Translations under genes and position numbers: made by a program | The notes under the pieces: generated by a model | What the model saw: the letters and a program-made list of their open reading frames with translations, nothing else | Told to the model about the DNA's origin: nothing | Databases searched by the model: none | Source: Putridiphycobacter sp045110285 | GTDB lineage: Bacteria; Bacteroidota; Bacteroidia; Flavobacteriales_D; Crocinitomicaceae | Reading direction: 5' to 3' | Assembly: GCA_045110285.1 (NCBI GenBank) | Contig: JBGCGA010000037.1 | Location: 1 to 64,000 of the forward strand | DNA length: 64,000 nucleotides | Shown here: positions 33,244 to 41,601 of the stretch, piece after piece | Numbering within the stretch: position 1 is the first letter of the stretch | Layout of the letters: each line of letters begins with the position of its first letter

Positions 33244-34167
33244 ATGATGCAAAAAGCAATATCCTTATTGAGTTTTCTATTTCTTATTAGCGTTGCAGGT
33301 AATTCTCAGACATGGAAATACATGCGTCAGGAAGTTCAGTTTGGGCTTGGTGCTTCAAGTTTTTTTGGTGATTTGGGCGGTGGTAAAGGTGAGGCACAAA
33401 ATGACATAAGAGATATTCGTTTATCGGCAACACGACCAGCTCTGAATTTTGGTTACAAATACATGATTTTTCCGTCACTTTCAATCAAAGGTGTTTTTAA
33501 TACAGCTTTGTTATCAGGTAACGACGCTTCAACAAAGAACCCAGTTAGAGAGAATCGTAATTTAAGTTTTAGATCAGCAGTATGGGGAGGAGATTTGATG
33601 TTTGAATATTACCCGTTCTCTGAACAAATTACAAGACGATATAAAATACGAGGAGTTGGTGGTAAAAGTGCCTTTTCAGTGTCGCCTTATATTAGCGCAG
33701 GAATTGGAATAGTTGCTTTTCAGCCAAAAGCAAATTTAGATGGAACTTGGTACAAGTTACAACCATTGGGCACAGAGGGACAAGGATTAGCGGGTAGGCC
33801 AGATAAATACAAAAGATATACTTATACTATTCCATTAGCAATTGGTGCTAAATATTTGATTGATAGAAATTGGAGTGTTGGCTTTGAATTGTCGGTACGG
33901 TATACAGGAAGTGATTATATTGATGATGTAAGTACGTCGTATTATATACCTGAAGAGATTGAGAAAGCAAATGGAGCCGTTGCTGCACAGTTGGCAGATC
34001 GAGCTTTAGATCCTTCTTTGGGTTGGACAGGAGTTCAGGCTTTAGGTGGAGGAGGTTATAATTACTTTCAAAGGGGAGACCCAGTATGGAATGATGCATA
34101 TTCTTATGCAATATTTTCTATTCATTATCGTTTTAGAAAAGGAACAAAATATATTCCTAAATTCTAA
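33244..34167 (+). CDS. DUF6089-type outer-membrane beta-barrel protein (first of a pair)
   Basis: The 307-residue protein has a signal peptide (ends VAGNSQ) and alternating hydrophobic strands of a beta-barrel. The N-terminal FGLGASSFFGDLGGG matches the DUF6089 family, which in Bacteroidota includes barrels linked to the type IX secretion or gliding apparatus. The next gene is a diverged paralogue five bases downstream; both share the strand order NxxNFQS/SFRS and the TEGQG and DYxDDVS segments. The start has two ATG codons in tandem; either could be used. Confidence 0.85.
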   Translation: MMQKAISLLSFLFLISVAGNSQTWKYMRQEVQFGLGASSFFGDLGGGKGEAQNDIRDIRLSATRPALNFGYKYMIFPSLSIKGVFNTALLSGNDASTKNPVRENRNLSFRSAVWGGDLMFEYYPFSEQITRRYKIRGVGGKSAFSVSPYISAGIGIVAFQPKANLDGTWYKLQPLGTEGQGLAGRPDKYKRYTYTIPLAIGAKYLIDRNWSVGFELSVRYTGSDYIDDVSTSYYIPEEIEKANGAVAAQLADRALDPSLGWTGVQALGGGGYNYFQRGDPVWNDAYSYAIFSIHYRFRKGTKYIPKF

Positions 34168-34172
34168 TACAA

Positions 34173-35015
34173 ATGATCAAATTGAAGTATCAGTTTTTTT
34201 TTCTATTCATTTTTGGATCAGTTCAATTATTTGGGCAGTCAAATAATTTTAAAAAAGCATTTGAGGTTGGTGTTTTTGGTGGAGGAGCCTACTATATTGG
34301 AGATTTAAATCCAACCAAACATTTTGTGTATAGTGAGCCAGCATATGGTGCTGTGGTTAGGTTTAATTTGTCGAAAAGACATTCATTCAGACTAACTGGC
34401 ACATATGCGACAATTAGTGCAAATGATGCGAATTCAGCTGATCCTTGGCAAGTCAATAGAAATCTTAATTTTCAGAGTACTTTATTTGAAGTAGCTGCAG
34501 GGTTTGAGGTATGCTTATTGCCTTATGCTATAAATGATTTAAAGAATAGGTTTACGCCTTATTTTTTTTATGAATTGGCCTGGCTAAGAATGAATCCTAC
34601 AACAGCAAATGTCAATGGTAATGAAGTTGTGTTAAATGATTTTGGAACCGAGGGTCAAGGGAGTACACTGTCTGATCAAAGAAATTACTTTCTCAATCAA
34701 TTCACTGTTCCTTTAGGAGTTGGGATTAAATTCAATATTGTGAAGCGGGTGGCATTGTCATTTGAATATGGTATTCGATTAACCTTTACAGATTATCTGG
34801 ATGATGTTTCTGGAAATTACATTAACCAAGCCGATCTGGCTAATTTAAGAGGACCATTAGCAGCTAGTATTGCGGATCCCTCCTTAAACAATATCAGTTC
34901 TGTTCCTTCTGCCAATAGAGGAAATCCAAATAATAAAGATTGGTACTCTTTTTATGGCGCTATGCTTACCATTAAACCATGGAAATACAATGTTTGTAAT
35001 ATGTTTCAGCAATAA
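34173..35015 (+). CDS. DUF6089-type outer-membrane beta-barrel protein (second of a pair)
   Basis: The 280-residue paralogue of the preceding gene has a signal peptide (ends QLFGQ) and the same opening, VGVFGGGAYYIGDLNP. It keeps FGTEGQG, and TDYLDDVSGNY corresponds to SDYIDDVSTSY in the neighbour. The two probably arose by tandem duplication. It ends seven bases before the convergent DUF420 gene stop. Binding partners are unknown. Confidence 0.85.
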   Translation: MIKLKYQFFFLFIFGSVQLFGQSNNFKKAFEVGVFGGGAYYIGDLNPTKHFVYSEPAYGAVVRFNLSKRHSFRLTGTYATISANDANSADPWQVNRNLNFQSTLFEVAAGFEVCLLPYAINDLKNRFTPYFFYELAWLRMNPTTANVNGNEVVLNDFGTEGQGSTLSDQRNYFLNQFTVPLGVGIKFNIVKRVALSFEYGIRLTFTDYLDDVSGNYINQADLANLRGPLAASIADPSLNNISSVPSANRGNPNNKDWYSFYGAMLTIKPWKYNVCNMFQQ

Positions 35016-35017
35016 AA

Positions 35018-35039
35018 TCTCCTAACCGTAGTAAGGAGA
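35018..35039 (-). terminator. weak hairpin between convergent DUF6089 and DUF420 genes
   Basis: TCTCCT (35018-35023) pairs with AGGAGA (35034-35039). On the minus strand TTTT follows, which could end the oxidase-cluster transcript. The stem is only 6 bp and overlaps the DUF420 C-terminal codons. Confidence 0.35.
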
Positions 35040-35603
35040 AATCATAAGGTATACTACTACTCCAGTAATAGCTACATACAGCCATATTGGGAAAGTATAT
35101 TTTGCTAGCTTTTTATGTCGCTCATAGTTGCCAGCCCAAGCCCTCAAATAAGTGAATAAAACAAAGGGAATTACTACAATACTGAGAATAATATGTGTAA
35201 ACAAAATAAAATAGTACACATATGCTGAAAAACCAAGTGCTTGCCTTTCGGTATCTGCTAATGTTCCATCATGATTTTTGTCGCCATACAAAGTAGTATC
35301 AGACGTTATGTGGTACAGCACGTAACCAATTAAAAAAAGAACAGAACCCAAAATGGCCAATCTTATTAGACGCTCATGAAGGGCTTTATTTTTATTTTTT
35401 ATGGCTATAACTGCTGTTACTAAAAGAATAGCAACAATGCCATTAATTGATGCATAAATGCCAGGTAAAAAGCTAAAATCATATCCTTTAATTTTAATTC
35501 CAAACAATAGTGCTACTAAACCAGGAACAACTATCGATAAGATGATTGCTAGTGGTTTGTATTTTTTTTCTAGGTCAGTGTCAATACTTGTTTTTTCAGT
35601 CAT
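35022..35603 (-). CDS. DUF420 membrane protein of the oxidase cluster
   Basis: The 193-residue protein has five hydrophobic segments and fits DUF420, found beside SCO and cytochrome oxidase genes and proposed to be related to subunit III or to help in oxidase assembly. Visible pieces are AIILSIVVPGLVALLFGI, HERLIRLAILGSVLFLIGYVL (in part) and GNYERHKKLAKYTFPIWLYVAITG. It overlaps the SCO gene by eight bases and is the last gene of the cluster. Confidence 0.88.
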   Translation of the reverse strand: MTEKTSIDTDLEKKYKPLAIILSIVVPGLVALLFGIKIKGYDFSFLPGIYASINGIVAILLVTAVIAIKNKNKALHERLIRLAILGSVLFLIGYVLYHITSDTTLYGDKNHDGTLADTERQALGFSAYVYYFILFTHIILSIVVIPFVLFTYLRAWAGNYERHKKLAKYTFPIWLYVAITGVVVYLMISPYYG

Positions 35604-36264
35604 TGCTGTATGTGGATATTAATAGACGTAAGTCTTTTTCTAATTGATTTACTTCGGCCGTATCTGTTCCTTCGTACATGCCTCTAATGTGCCCATCTCT
35701 GTCAATTAATACAAAGTGTTCCGAATGAAGAAATCCACCCTCTGCTTCCCTATCAACATCTGCATTAATTAAGTATTCATCTTTTCCAATATCATAAGTA
35801 TATGCTGAAGATCCCCTCAGGAAATACCAGTCGTCTCGGGGATTAATACCCATTAAATTGATGTATTCATTAAGGCGCGCAAGTGAATCCCTTTCTGGAT
35901 CGATAGTATGTGAAAGAATAATTAATTCGTCAATATCTTTTGTCTTGTTGTGAAGTCTCTTCATGTTTTGAGTCATGATTGGACAAATCGAAGGGCAATG
36001 GGTGAAAAAGAAATCGGCAATATACACTTTTCCCATAACGGTTTCATTGGTTACAGCTTTACCGGTATGTGAGGTAAAGTAAAATGGACCGATTGAATGG
36101 TGTATAGTGTCCAGTGTTACTTGGCCATTTTTTTCAACTGTTTCAATATCATAAAACCCAAGAAACGGTAGGGTTTGAGGGTTGTTTTTAATGGCGGTAT
36201 TATCACAGCCGATTAAAACAACCAAAAAGAAGTAGCATAGAGAAATATGGCTAATGTTTTTCAT
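35596..36264 (-). CDS. SCO family protein (copy 2, copper ligands intact)
   Basis: The 222-residue copper chaperone or redox protein works on the periplasmic side for oxidase assembly. A lipoprotein-type signal (FFLVVLIGC, C20) precedes the thioredoxin fold. Copper ligands C90 and C94 in THCPSICPIM and H180 in FLHSEHFVLID are all present. The frame opens with TTG directly before ATG; I chose the ATG. It overlaps the next SCO-like gene by 14 bases, so this pair is tightly coupled. Confidence 0.92.
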   Translation of the reverse strand: MKNISHISLCYFFLVVLIGCDNTAIKNNPQTLPFLGFYDIETVEKNGQVTLDTIHHSIGPFYFTSHTGKAVTNETVMGKVYIADFFFTHCPSICPIMTQNMKRLHNKTKDIDELIILSHTIDPERDSLARLNEYINLMGINPRDDWYFLRGSSAYTYDIGKDEYLINADVDREAEGGFLHSEHFVLIDRDGHIRGMYEGTDTAEVNQLEKDLRLLISTYSND

Positions 36265-36958
36265 CAAACTCTACTTTCTTCAGTATTTTCAAAAGATCGA
36301 AAAAATTTCGGATATCAGAATCACGCTTGGCACCTGTAAAACCCCTGATGTGTTTTTCTCTGTCAACTAAAAGCAATGAGTTTACAAATGCTTTTTTTCC
36401 TATTTCAAAATTACTTGAAGTGGCTGGTAATTTCAGAAAGTCAGAACCATTGTAATTAAAATCATAAACTTGAGCTGGGTTCCCGATTACAATTTGCCAA
36501 ACTGAAGTATCTTGTTTTAATACAGATAAGGCCTCAAGTAGTTTTGAGGAAGGTTTATTAATAGAGTTTCCATTCTCATCTGTTAAAATAGAATAGAATT
36601 TGACATTATTGTAATTATCCTTATTCTTCTTTACTTTATCATAAAACAATTCGTTAAAATGATAGAGATAAACGCCACAGGTGTCGGGACAGCTGTTTTG
36701 TATCGTTGTAAATATTAAGAACTCGTTTGCAGTAGTATTTGAATTAACAATTTCACCACTTACGGTTTTAAATTGGAAATAAGGTATTCGATATTGAATG
36801 GTATCATTTTCGCCACTTGGATTTTCAACCACTGTATATTCGCCAATGAATGGTAGCTGAATAAATTTGTTGTTGATGTTTTTGGCAAAAAAATAGATAA
36901 TTAGACCCGGACCAAAAAATACGAGAATCATTAATCCTAGTCTCTTAAGTCCCGGCAT
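36251..36958 (-). CDS. divergent SCO-like protein, copper-binding histidine replaced by Asn
   Basis: The 235-residue protein has an N-terminal membrane anchor and a thioredoxin-like fold aligned with SCO proteins. C90 and C94 (NSCPDTCGVYL) are retained, but the usual HS-F-L-D segment reads FVNSLLLVDREKHIRG, placing N193 where the third copper ligand, a histidine, sits in the neighbour (FLHSEHFVLID). This suggests a thiol-disulfide role rather than standard copper delivery (inference). It also lacks the CPIM continuation. It sits 16 bases after the subunit IV-type gene. Confidence 0.8.
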   Translation of the reverse strand: MPGLKRLGLMILVFFGPGLIIYFFAKNINNKFIQLPFIGEYTVVENPSGENDTIQYRIPYFQFKTVSGEIVNSNTTANEFLIFTTIQNSCPDTCGVYLYHFNELFYDKVKKNKDNYNNVKFYSILTDENGNSINKPSSKLLEALSVLKQDTSVWQIVIGNPAQVYDFNYNGSDFLKLPATSSNFEIGKKAFVNSLLLVDREKHIRGFTGAKRDSDIRNFFDLLKILKKVEFDEKH

Positions 36959-36974
36959 TGCTTAATGTTTTAAG

Positions 36975-37352
36975 TTATTTTCGGAATTCATTCCAAACGT
37001 CAGCAACAGCTGATCCTTCGTATGATAAATGGAATATAAGGTAAAGAATAAACAAGATGTAAGGAATCAAAATCATCATTCTGAAAGCTTTTCTTTCTTC
37101 TCCTAAATGCATAAATACCATTACAATATAACCCGCTTTTATTAGGGTTAAAATAATGTATGACCATTTAATTACTGTCCATGTCCCAGGACCAACAGCT
37201 TGCTTAGGCATTGCAATACCTACACCAACCTCCACAGCAGTGATTATTGAAAGAATGGCAGTTACAATCCAAATTTTCTTTCTTATTTTCTTCCCAGCTT
37301 CTTCGTCATGGTGTCCATCCAAAGAATATTCTATAATATCGTCTCTTAGCAT
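36975..37352 (-). CDS. cytochrome c oxidase subunit IV-type protein
   Basis: The 125-residue membrane protein has three helices (about 27-50, 62-82, 90-112). It matches the bacterial oxidase subunit IV (CtaF/CyoD-like) family: KKIWIVTAILSIITAVEVGVG, then LIKAGYIVMVFMHLGEE. It lies between subunit III and the SCO-like gene and would stabilise the oxidase complex in the inner membrane. Confidence 0.88.
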   Translation of the reverse strand: MLRDDIIEYSLDGHHDEEAGKKIRKKIWIVTAILSIITAVEVGVGIAMPKQAVGPGTWTVIKWSYIILTLIKAGYIVMVFMHLGEERKAFRMMILIPYILFILYLIFHLSYEGSAVADVWNEFRK

Positions 37353-37371
37353 TTTTTAATTTTTTTTTAAG

Positions 37372-38073
37372 TTATACTAGGTAGTAGAAAGTAAATACAA
37401 ATACCCAAACTAAATCTACAAAGTGCCAGTAAAGTCCTACCTTTTCAACCATTTCGTAGTGGCCTCTTTTTTCGTAAGTTCCCTTGATGGCATTCAATAA
37501 AATAACAATGTTAAAAATGACTCCTGTCAAAACGTGAAATCCGTGGAAGCCAGTAATGAAGAAAAAGTAATCTGCATAGAGTGTCGGGCCGTAGGGGTTG
37601 TGTGCCAGCGTGGCATTATCTGCCCAAGTACTTAAGTTTCCATCCGGTCCAGCAATAAATGTTGCCCACTCCCAAACTTGTGATCCTAAAAATATGAATC
37701 CACCAATTACGGTAAAAATTAACCATTTGATGACATTTTTTTTGTCCATTCTGTGTCCAGCTTCAACAGCTAAAACCATTGTAACAGAACTTACAATCAA
37801 AATAAATGTCATTAAAGCGACATAAATTAGTGGATAATGGCCGTGAGTAAAAGGTAAGTGAGTGAAAACTTCTTCTCCAGCTGGCCAATGAGCAGCAGTT
37901 TCTGGATTCGAAAATTTAGCGAAACCTAAAGAGGTTAGTAATCCCCCAAAAGTAAGGGCATCAGACACTAAAAAGAACCACATCATTAGCTTTCCGTAGC
38001 TGATGCTTAAAGGCGATATTTTACCTCCCCATAGTGTTGCGTTATCAATTTGTTTAGAAGCTGGAGAACTCAT
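37372..38073 (-). CDS. heme-copper oxidase subunit III
   Basis: The 233-residue protein is a standard five-helix subunit III of a cytochrome oxidase. Diagnostic pieces are LMMWFFLVSDALTFGGLL, YADYFFFITGFHGFHVLTGVIFN and KVGLYWHFVDLVWVFVFTFYYL. Subunit III stabilises the complex and lines an oxygen route to subunit I. Subunits I and II are not in this window. It follows a second subunit III-like gene by 23 bases. Confidence 0.95.
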   Translation of the reverse strand: MSSPASKQIDNATLWGGKISPLSISYGKLMMWFFLVSDALTFGGLLTSLGFAKFSNPETAAHWPAGEEVFTHLPFTHGHYPLIYVALMTFILIVSSVTMVLAVEAGHRMDKKNVIKWLIFTVIGGFIFLGSQVWEWATFIAGPDGNLSTWADNATLAHNPYGPTLYADYFFFITGFHGFHVLTGVIFNIVILLNAIKGTYEKRGHYEMVEKVGLYWHFVDLVWVFVFTFYYLV

Positions 38074-38096
38074 ATATGATATTTATTTGTGCAAGT

Positions 38097-39155
38097 TTAG
38101 TGAATAAAATTTAAAAATAGGTATAAATATAACCACAAAATTCCCAAAAAATGCCAGTAGATATTTCCTATTTTCAGCCCAGTATAATTAGAAGCAGAAT
38201 ATTGTTTTCTGCCTGTGTTAATTGTGAGAACTAAAAGTACGATAATCCCTGCAATCCAGTGCAGTCCATGAATGATAACGAAAGCAAGTATAAAAGAGCT
38301 GGCGCGGTTACTTGAACTACCTAATTCACTGTATGCGTACGGCGATATTTCTTGCCCATTTTTATAAAATTTTCTATTTTCATATTGTACCTCTTGCCCT
38401 TTGTAATACAGAGTAAAATCTTTCCCATATTCGCCAATCATGTAAAAATCACCTCTGTCTTTAATTATGGCTTCAGCAAAATGCCACAGCTTACTGTTTT
38501 CAGATGGAGACAAGGATAGGTCGTTATACTCTAGCCTGTTGTTTTGATAAACAAGGGCCTTATCTTTTAGTTTTAAACTATAAGTACCATAGTTATTTAA
38601 AGCACTTGGAGACTTGTCTCTTACAGTTAAAAGTGGCTTTAAAAATGTTTTCATTTCAAGTAAAAAAGCTTCTGAAATTTTAGAGCCTTGATAGTAATAT
38701 TCAGAGCCGTCAAAACTAATTTCTTTACCATTTTTGTAAAGTGTAAAGTATTCCCCATACTTTCCCTGTAAATTAATTATTTCGCCAGTTAATGGGCTTC
38801 CAGAATTAGATAAAGTCATGAAACCTTTGTACTGAGTCCAACCAAAAGCCATCCCTACAATTAGTGCTAATCCAACCGCCATTGAGGCTACTTTTGTGTT
38901 GTTGTTTTTTATGAGTTTTGTGGCTAAAATTAAAAGGAGACTGCTCAATAGTACTAATACACAACTCCAAACAAAATATGATGGTAGATTCAATTTAACC
39001 CAAAAACTTGATCCTTTGGAAACAATATATCCGCTCGTTAAACCAGCAAACAACATAACAATTGAAAAAATTCCGAACCACAACAAGTTCTTTTTTATTT
39101 TTTCCTTTGCAACTAATTTTTTATTGTTTGAAACTGCGTCTAATTCTTCGCTCAT
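38097..39155 (-). CDS. subunit III-like oxidase protein with large inserted domain
   Basis: With the ATG start the protein has 352 residues (a standard subunit III is about 200-260). Helices at about 24-46, 62-80, 88-106 precede an insert of roughly 170 residues, and the last helices contain FVIIHGLHWIAGIIVLLVL and YWHFLGILWLYLYLFL, which match subunit III. The insert contains two similar copies of a 31-residue block, about 131-161 (YGEYFTLYKNGKEIS) and 241-271 (YGKDFTLYYKGQEVQ), ending in YYYQGSKIS and FYKNGQEIS. I infer an extracytoplasmic or loop domain. The frame opens at TTG immediately before the ATG, which overlaps the ctaB stop (TGATG). Confidence 0.85.
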   Translation of the reverse strand: MSEELDAVSNNKKLVAKEKIKKNLLWFGIFSIVMLFAGLTSGYIVSKGSSFWVKLNLPSYFVWSCVLVLLSSLLLILATKLIKNNNTKVASMAVGLALIVGMAFGWTQYKGFMTLSNSGSPLTGEIINLQGKYGEYFTLYKNGKEISFDGSEYYYQGSKISEAFLLEMKTFLKPLLTVRDKSPSALNNYGTYSLKLKDKALVYQNNRLEYNDLSLSPSENSKLWHFAEAIIKDRGDFYMIGEYGKDFTLYYKGQEVQYENRKFYKNGQEISPYAYSELGSSSNRASSFILAFVIIHGLHWIAGIIVLLVLTINTGRKQYSASNYTGLKIGNIYWHFLGILWLYLYLFLNFIH

Positions 39156-40039
39156 CAAATGTGGTTAAATACGTATAGAAATTGAATAATAGGAAGGTAG
39201 ATAAATGAGGCAAACATGAGTTTTCTTGCTAATTTATCATCTAATGTTTTATAAAATTGAATTGTAATATATAAGAACCATAAGCCAGAAAGTAGACCAA
39301 TTATTAAGCTTACTACTCCAGTAAAATTAAATAAATATGGTAGAATACCTGCTGGTACTAAAAGTATTGACGATAAAAGTATAATATTTGCCGATCGTTG
39401 ATCTTTTCTGCCTTTTGATGGCAGCAATGAGAACCCTCCCTTTGCATAGTCCTCATCAGAAACCCAAGCTATTGCCCAAAAATGAGGGAACTGCCAAACA
39501 AATTGTACCAGAAACATAATACCAGCCAATAAACTAAATTCACCTTCAACTGCTACTACACCTAGCATTGGAGGAATAGCGCCAGGAAATGCACCTACAA
39601 AAACTGCCCATGGCGAAACGCGCTTCATAGGTGTGTAGATGAACACATACATGCACAAAGCCATAATGCCTAATATGCCTGAGAAAAAGTTAATTTGAAA
39701 AAGTATTATAGCACCTAGAACTGCCATGCCAACTGCCCACATCATAGCCTCGTTAATGGTCATGTTGTTTGTAGGCAAAGGTCGTTTTGCCGTCCTCGGC
39801 ATTTTTTTGTCTAGCTCTCTTTCTATAATTTGATTAAAGGCATTAGATGCTCCTGTAATCAAATACCCTCCAATAATTAAAAACCAGAAGTTTAAACCAA
39901 ATCCACCTTTAGCAAACAAATACCCACTAACTGAAGAAATGACCACAAGGAATGACAATCGCATTTTAGTAAGCGCCATTATTGACTTTACCTTTGATTG
40001 CGTTTTGGAAGATTTTATAGCTATTTGTTCGCTTGCCAT
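39155..40039 (-). CDS. ctaB: protoheme IX farnesyltransferase (heme O synthase)
   Basis: CtaB adds a farnesyl chain to heme b to make heme O, used by heme-copper oxidases. The 294-residue protein has about nine membrane helices and the UbiA-type catalytic motif NAFNQIIERELDKKMPRT (N and two D residues that bind Mg and prenyl diphosphate), then KRPLP. The second motif is WQFPHFWAIAWVSDEDYAKGG. It is the first gene of the oxidase cluster and is coupled to the subunit III-like gene by a TGATG overlap. Confidence 0.96.
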   Translation of the reverse strand: MASEQIAIKSSKTQSKVKSIMALTKMRLSFLVVISSVSGYLFAKGGFGLNFWFLIIGGYLITGASNAFNQIIERELDKKMPRTAKRPLPTNNMTINEAMMWAVGMAVLGAIILFQINFFSGILGIMALCMYVFIYTPMKRVSPWAVFVGAFPGAIPPMLGVVAVEGEFSLLAGIMFLVQFVWQFPHFWAIAWVSDEDYAKGGFSLLPSKGRKDQRSANIILLSSILLVPAGILPYLFNFTGVVSLIIGLLSGLWFLYITIQFYKTLDDKLARKLMFASFIYLPIIQFLYVFNHI

Positions 40040-40119
40040 CTCTGAAAATTGAGGTACAAAGATATTAATTATATCTATTTCCCCAATGGCTTTGACTAAA
40101 TTAACAGCGAATTTAATTG

Positions 40120-41601
40120 TTAAAAATCGTCGTTTTTATTCCAGATTCTAGACCTAATTCCAATCTCCAGCATATGGGTTTGATTGAAATATTTTTCAGA
40201 AGTGTGTGCTCTTAACTGATATCTGCCTGTAAAAAAAGTATTTGGCATTGACTTAAGCGGGTATTCATAGAAAAAATTAGCTGAAAAAATATTCTGTTGA
40301 ACACCCTGTCCAATTGAGTGATTATAATCTCCATCTCGGTTGTTGTATGATTTCCATACGTTTTGTCCATAACTAACTTCTGATGAATCGGCACCAAACA
40401 TGGCATATGTTAACTGCATTGTAAATTGATGCCTATTTAACTGATACGATAATATTGAATTCACCTCATAAAAATTGGCACCAAGCGGATGTGTTACACT
40501 TGCGCTAGCATGCCCATAGCTTTGTGGACTTTGCTTATGAGAATATGTAAATGGTCGAACCATATTAAATTCGATTTGACCGTATAGGTTTGGGATTAAA
40601 AAGTGCTTTGTTTTAATACCTATTTGGGTTCCGAATTTATTTCCCCACCATTGGTTTGTATCTTTTATTTCTGCCAGCAGAAATTCATCAACAATTACCT
40701 GGCTGTATATGGTTGTGTTGCTGTTTGTCTTGAAACTGAGATTTGCACCTAATAATACATTGTCTGCAGAACCTTGGCTATATTCAACTGGTCTGTACAT
40801 TACAAACGGGTTCATATAGTTTGGTTCAAAGTAGCGATTAGTTAATGTATCTTTGGCTTCCCAAACTACAGTTTCAAAAACAGAAAAATTAAATTCTTTA
40901 GTAATATTCCAACTCAGGTAATGGGCAGCTGAGAGTTTGGTAACATCTTTTTGCCTATTCTGAGGAGCGGACGAAAAGTCTTTCCATACATTAAAAAGGT
41001 TAACATATTTTATGCTCCAAAAAGATGTTTCTAGTTTTAAAAAAGGATTTGCTGGTGCATTATCAGATAGCAGTAAAGTACGATATCCTTCGCCAAAACT
41101 GTTTTTGCCAATGCCCCCTAAAAAAGTAAAGAATTTGTTTGGCCGATAAGCGGCTATTAGTTCTCCTTGCATAAAGAAGTCATTACCAAACGGTCTTCCA
41201 ATTCCTACATTAATCTGGTAATTTTGCTGAATAGAATCTACTACATAACCGCCTTGATTAAAATGTGGAAGTAGCTTTCCAGTTATTGTAAATTTTTTTG
41301 AATGATAGTCAATCCCAAGGCCGACTCCCAAATCAAATGGAAATTTTGTTTCAGAATCTACACCAATACCAATATTAACGATTGGATAAATTAAGTCATT
41401 CTGCTTTATTGACTTGGAAAACCTCGACGATTCGGTGACTGTTTTTAATTGAAGGTAAGGTTTTACTGATGTGTGATTAGATGAACTAAGTACTGATGAA
41501 TCTGATTGAAAGTAGTTTCTGTAGTGGAGATTTTTTATTTCTAAGTTCTGACCGACTGTATAATTTGCACTAATAAGTAAAATAAAAGCTAACCACCTCA
41601 T
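40120..41601 (-). CDS. Wzi/RemB-like outer-membrane beta-barrel protein (second copy)
   Basis: With this start the protein has 493 residues: a signal peptide (RWLAFILLISANYTVGQ) and then a barrel with the segment FGEGYRTLLLSDNAPANPF, the hallmark shared with the paralogue at 42664. The pattern matches capsule-assembly Wzi and gliding protein RemB relatives, which hold surface polysaccharide at the outer membrane. The longest frame starts 114 bases upstream, but the ATG at 41601 forms an ATGA overlap with the upstream WecA-like stop and gives a clean signal peptide. Confidence 0.82.
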   Translation of the reverse strand: MRWLAFILLISANYTVGQNLEIKNLHYRNYFQSDSSVLSSSNHTSVKPYLQLKTVTESSRFSKSIKQNDLIYPIVNIGIGVDSETKFPFDLGVGLGIDYHSKKFTITGKLLPHFNQGGYVVDSIQQNYQINVGIGRPFGNDFFMQGELIAAYRPNKFFTFLGGIGKNSFGEGYRTLLLSDNAPANPFLKLETSFWSIKYVNLFNVWKDFSSAPQNRQKDVTKLSAAHYLSWNITKEFNFSVFETVVWEAKDTLTNRYFEPNYMNPFVMYRPVEYSQGSADNVLLGANLSFKTNSNTTIYSQVIVDEFLLAEIKDTNQWWGNKFGTQIGIKTKHFLIPNLYGQIEFNMVRPFTYSHKQSPQSYGHASASVTHPLGANFYEVNSILSYQLNRHQFTMQLTYAMFGADSSEVSYGQNVWKSYNNRDGDYNHSIGQGVQQNIFSANFFYEYPLKSMPNTFFTGRYQLRAHTSEKYFNQTHMLEIGIRSRIWNKNDDF

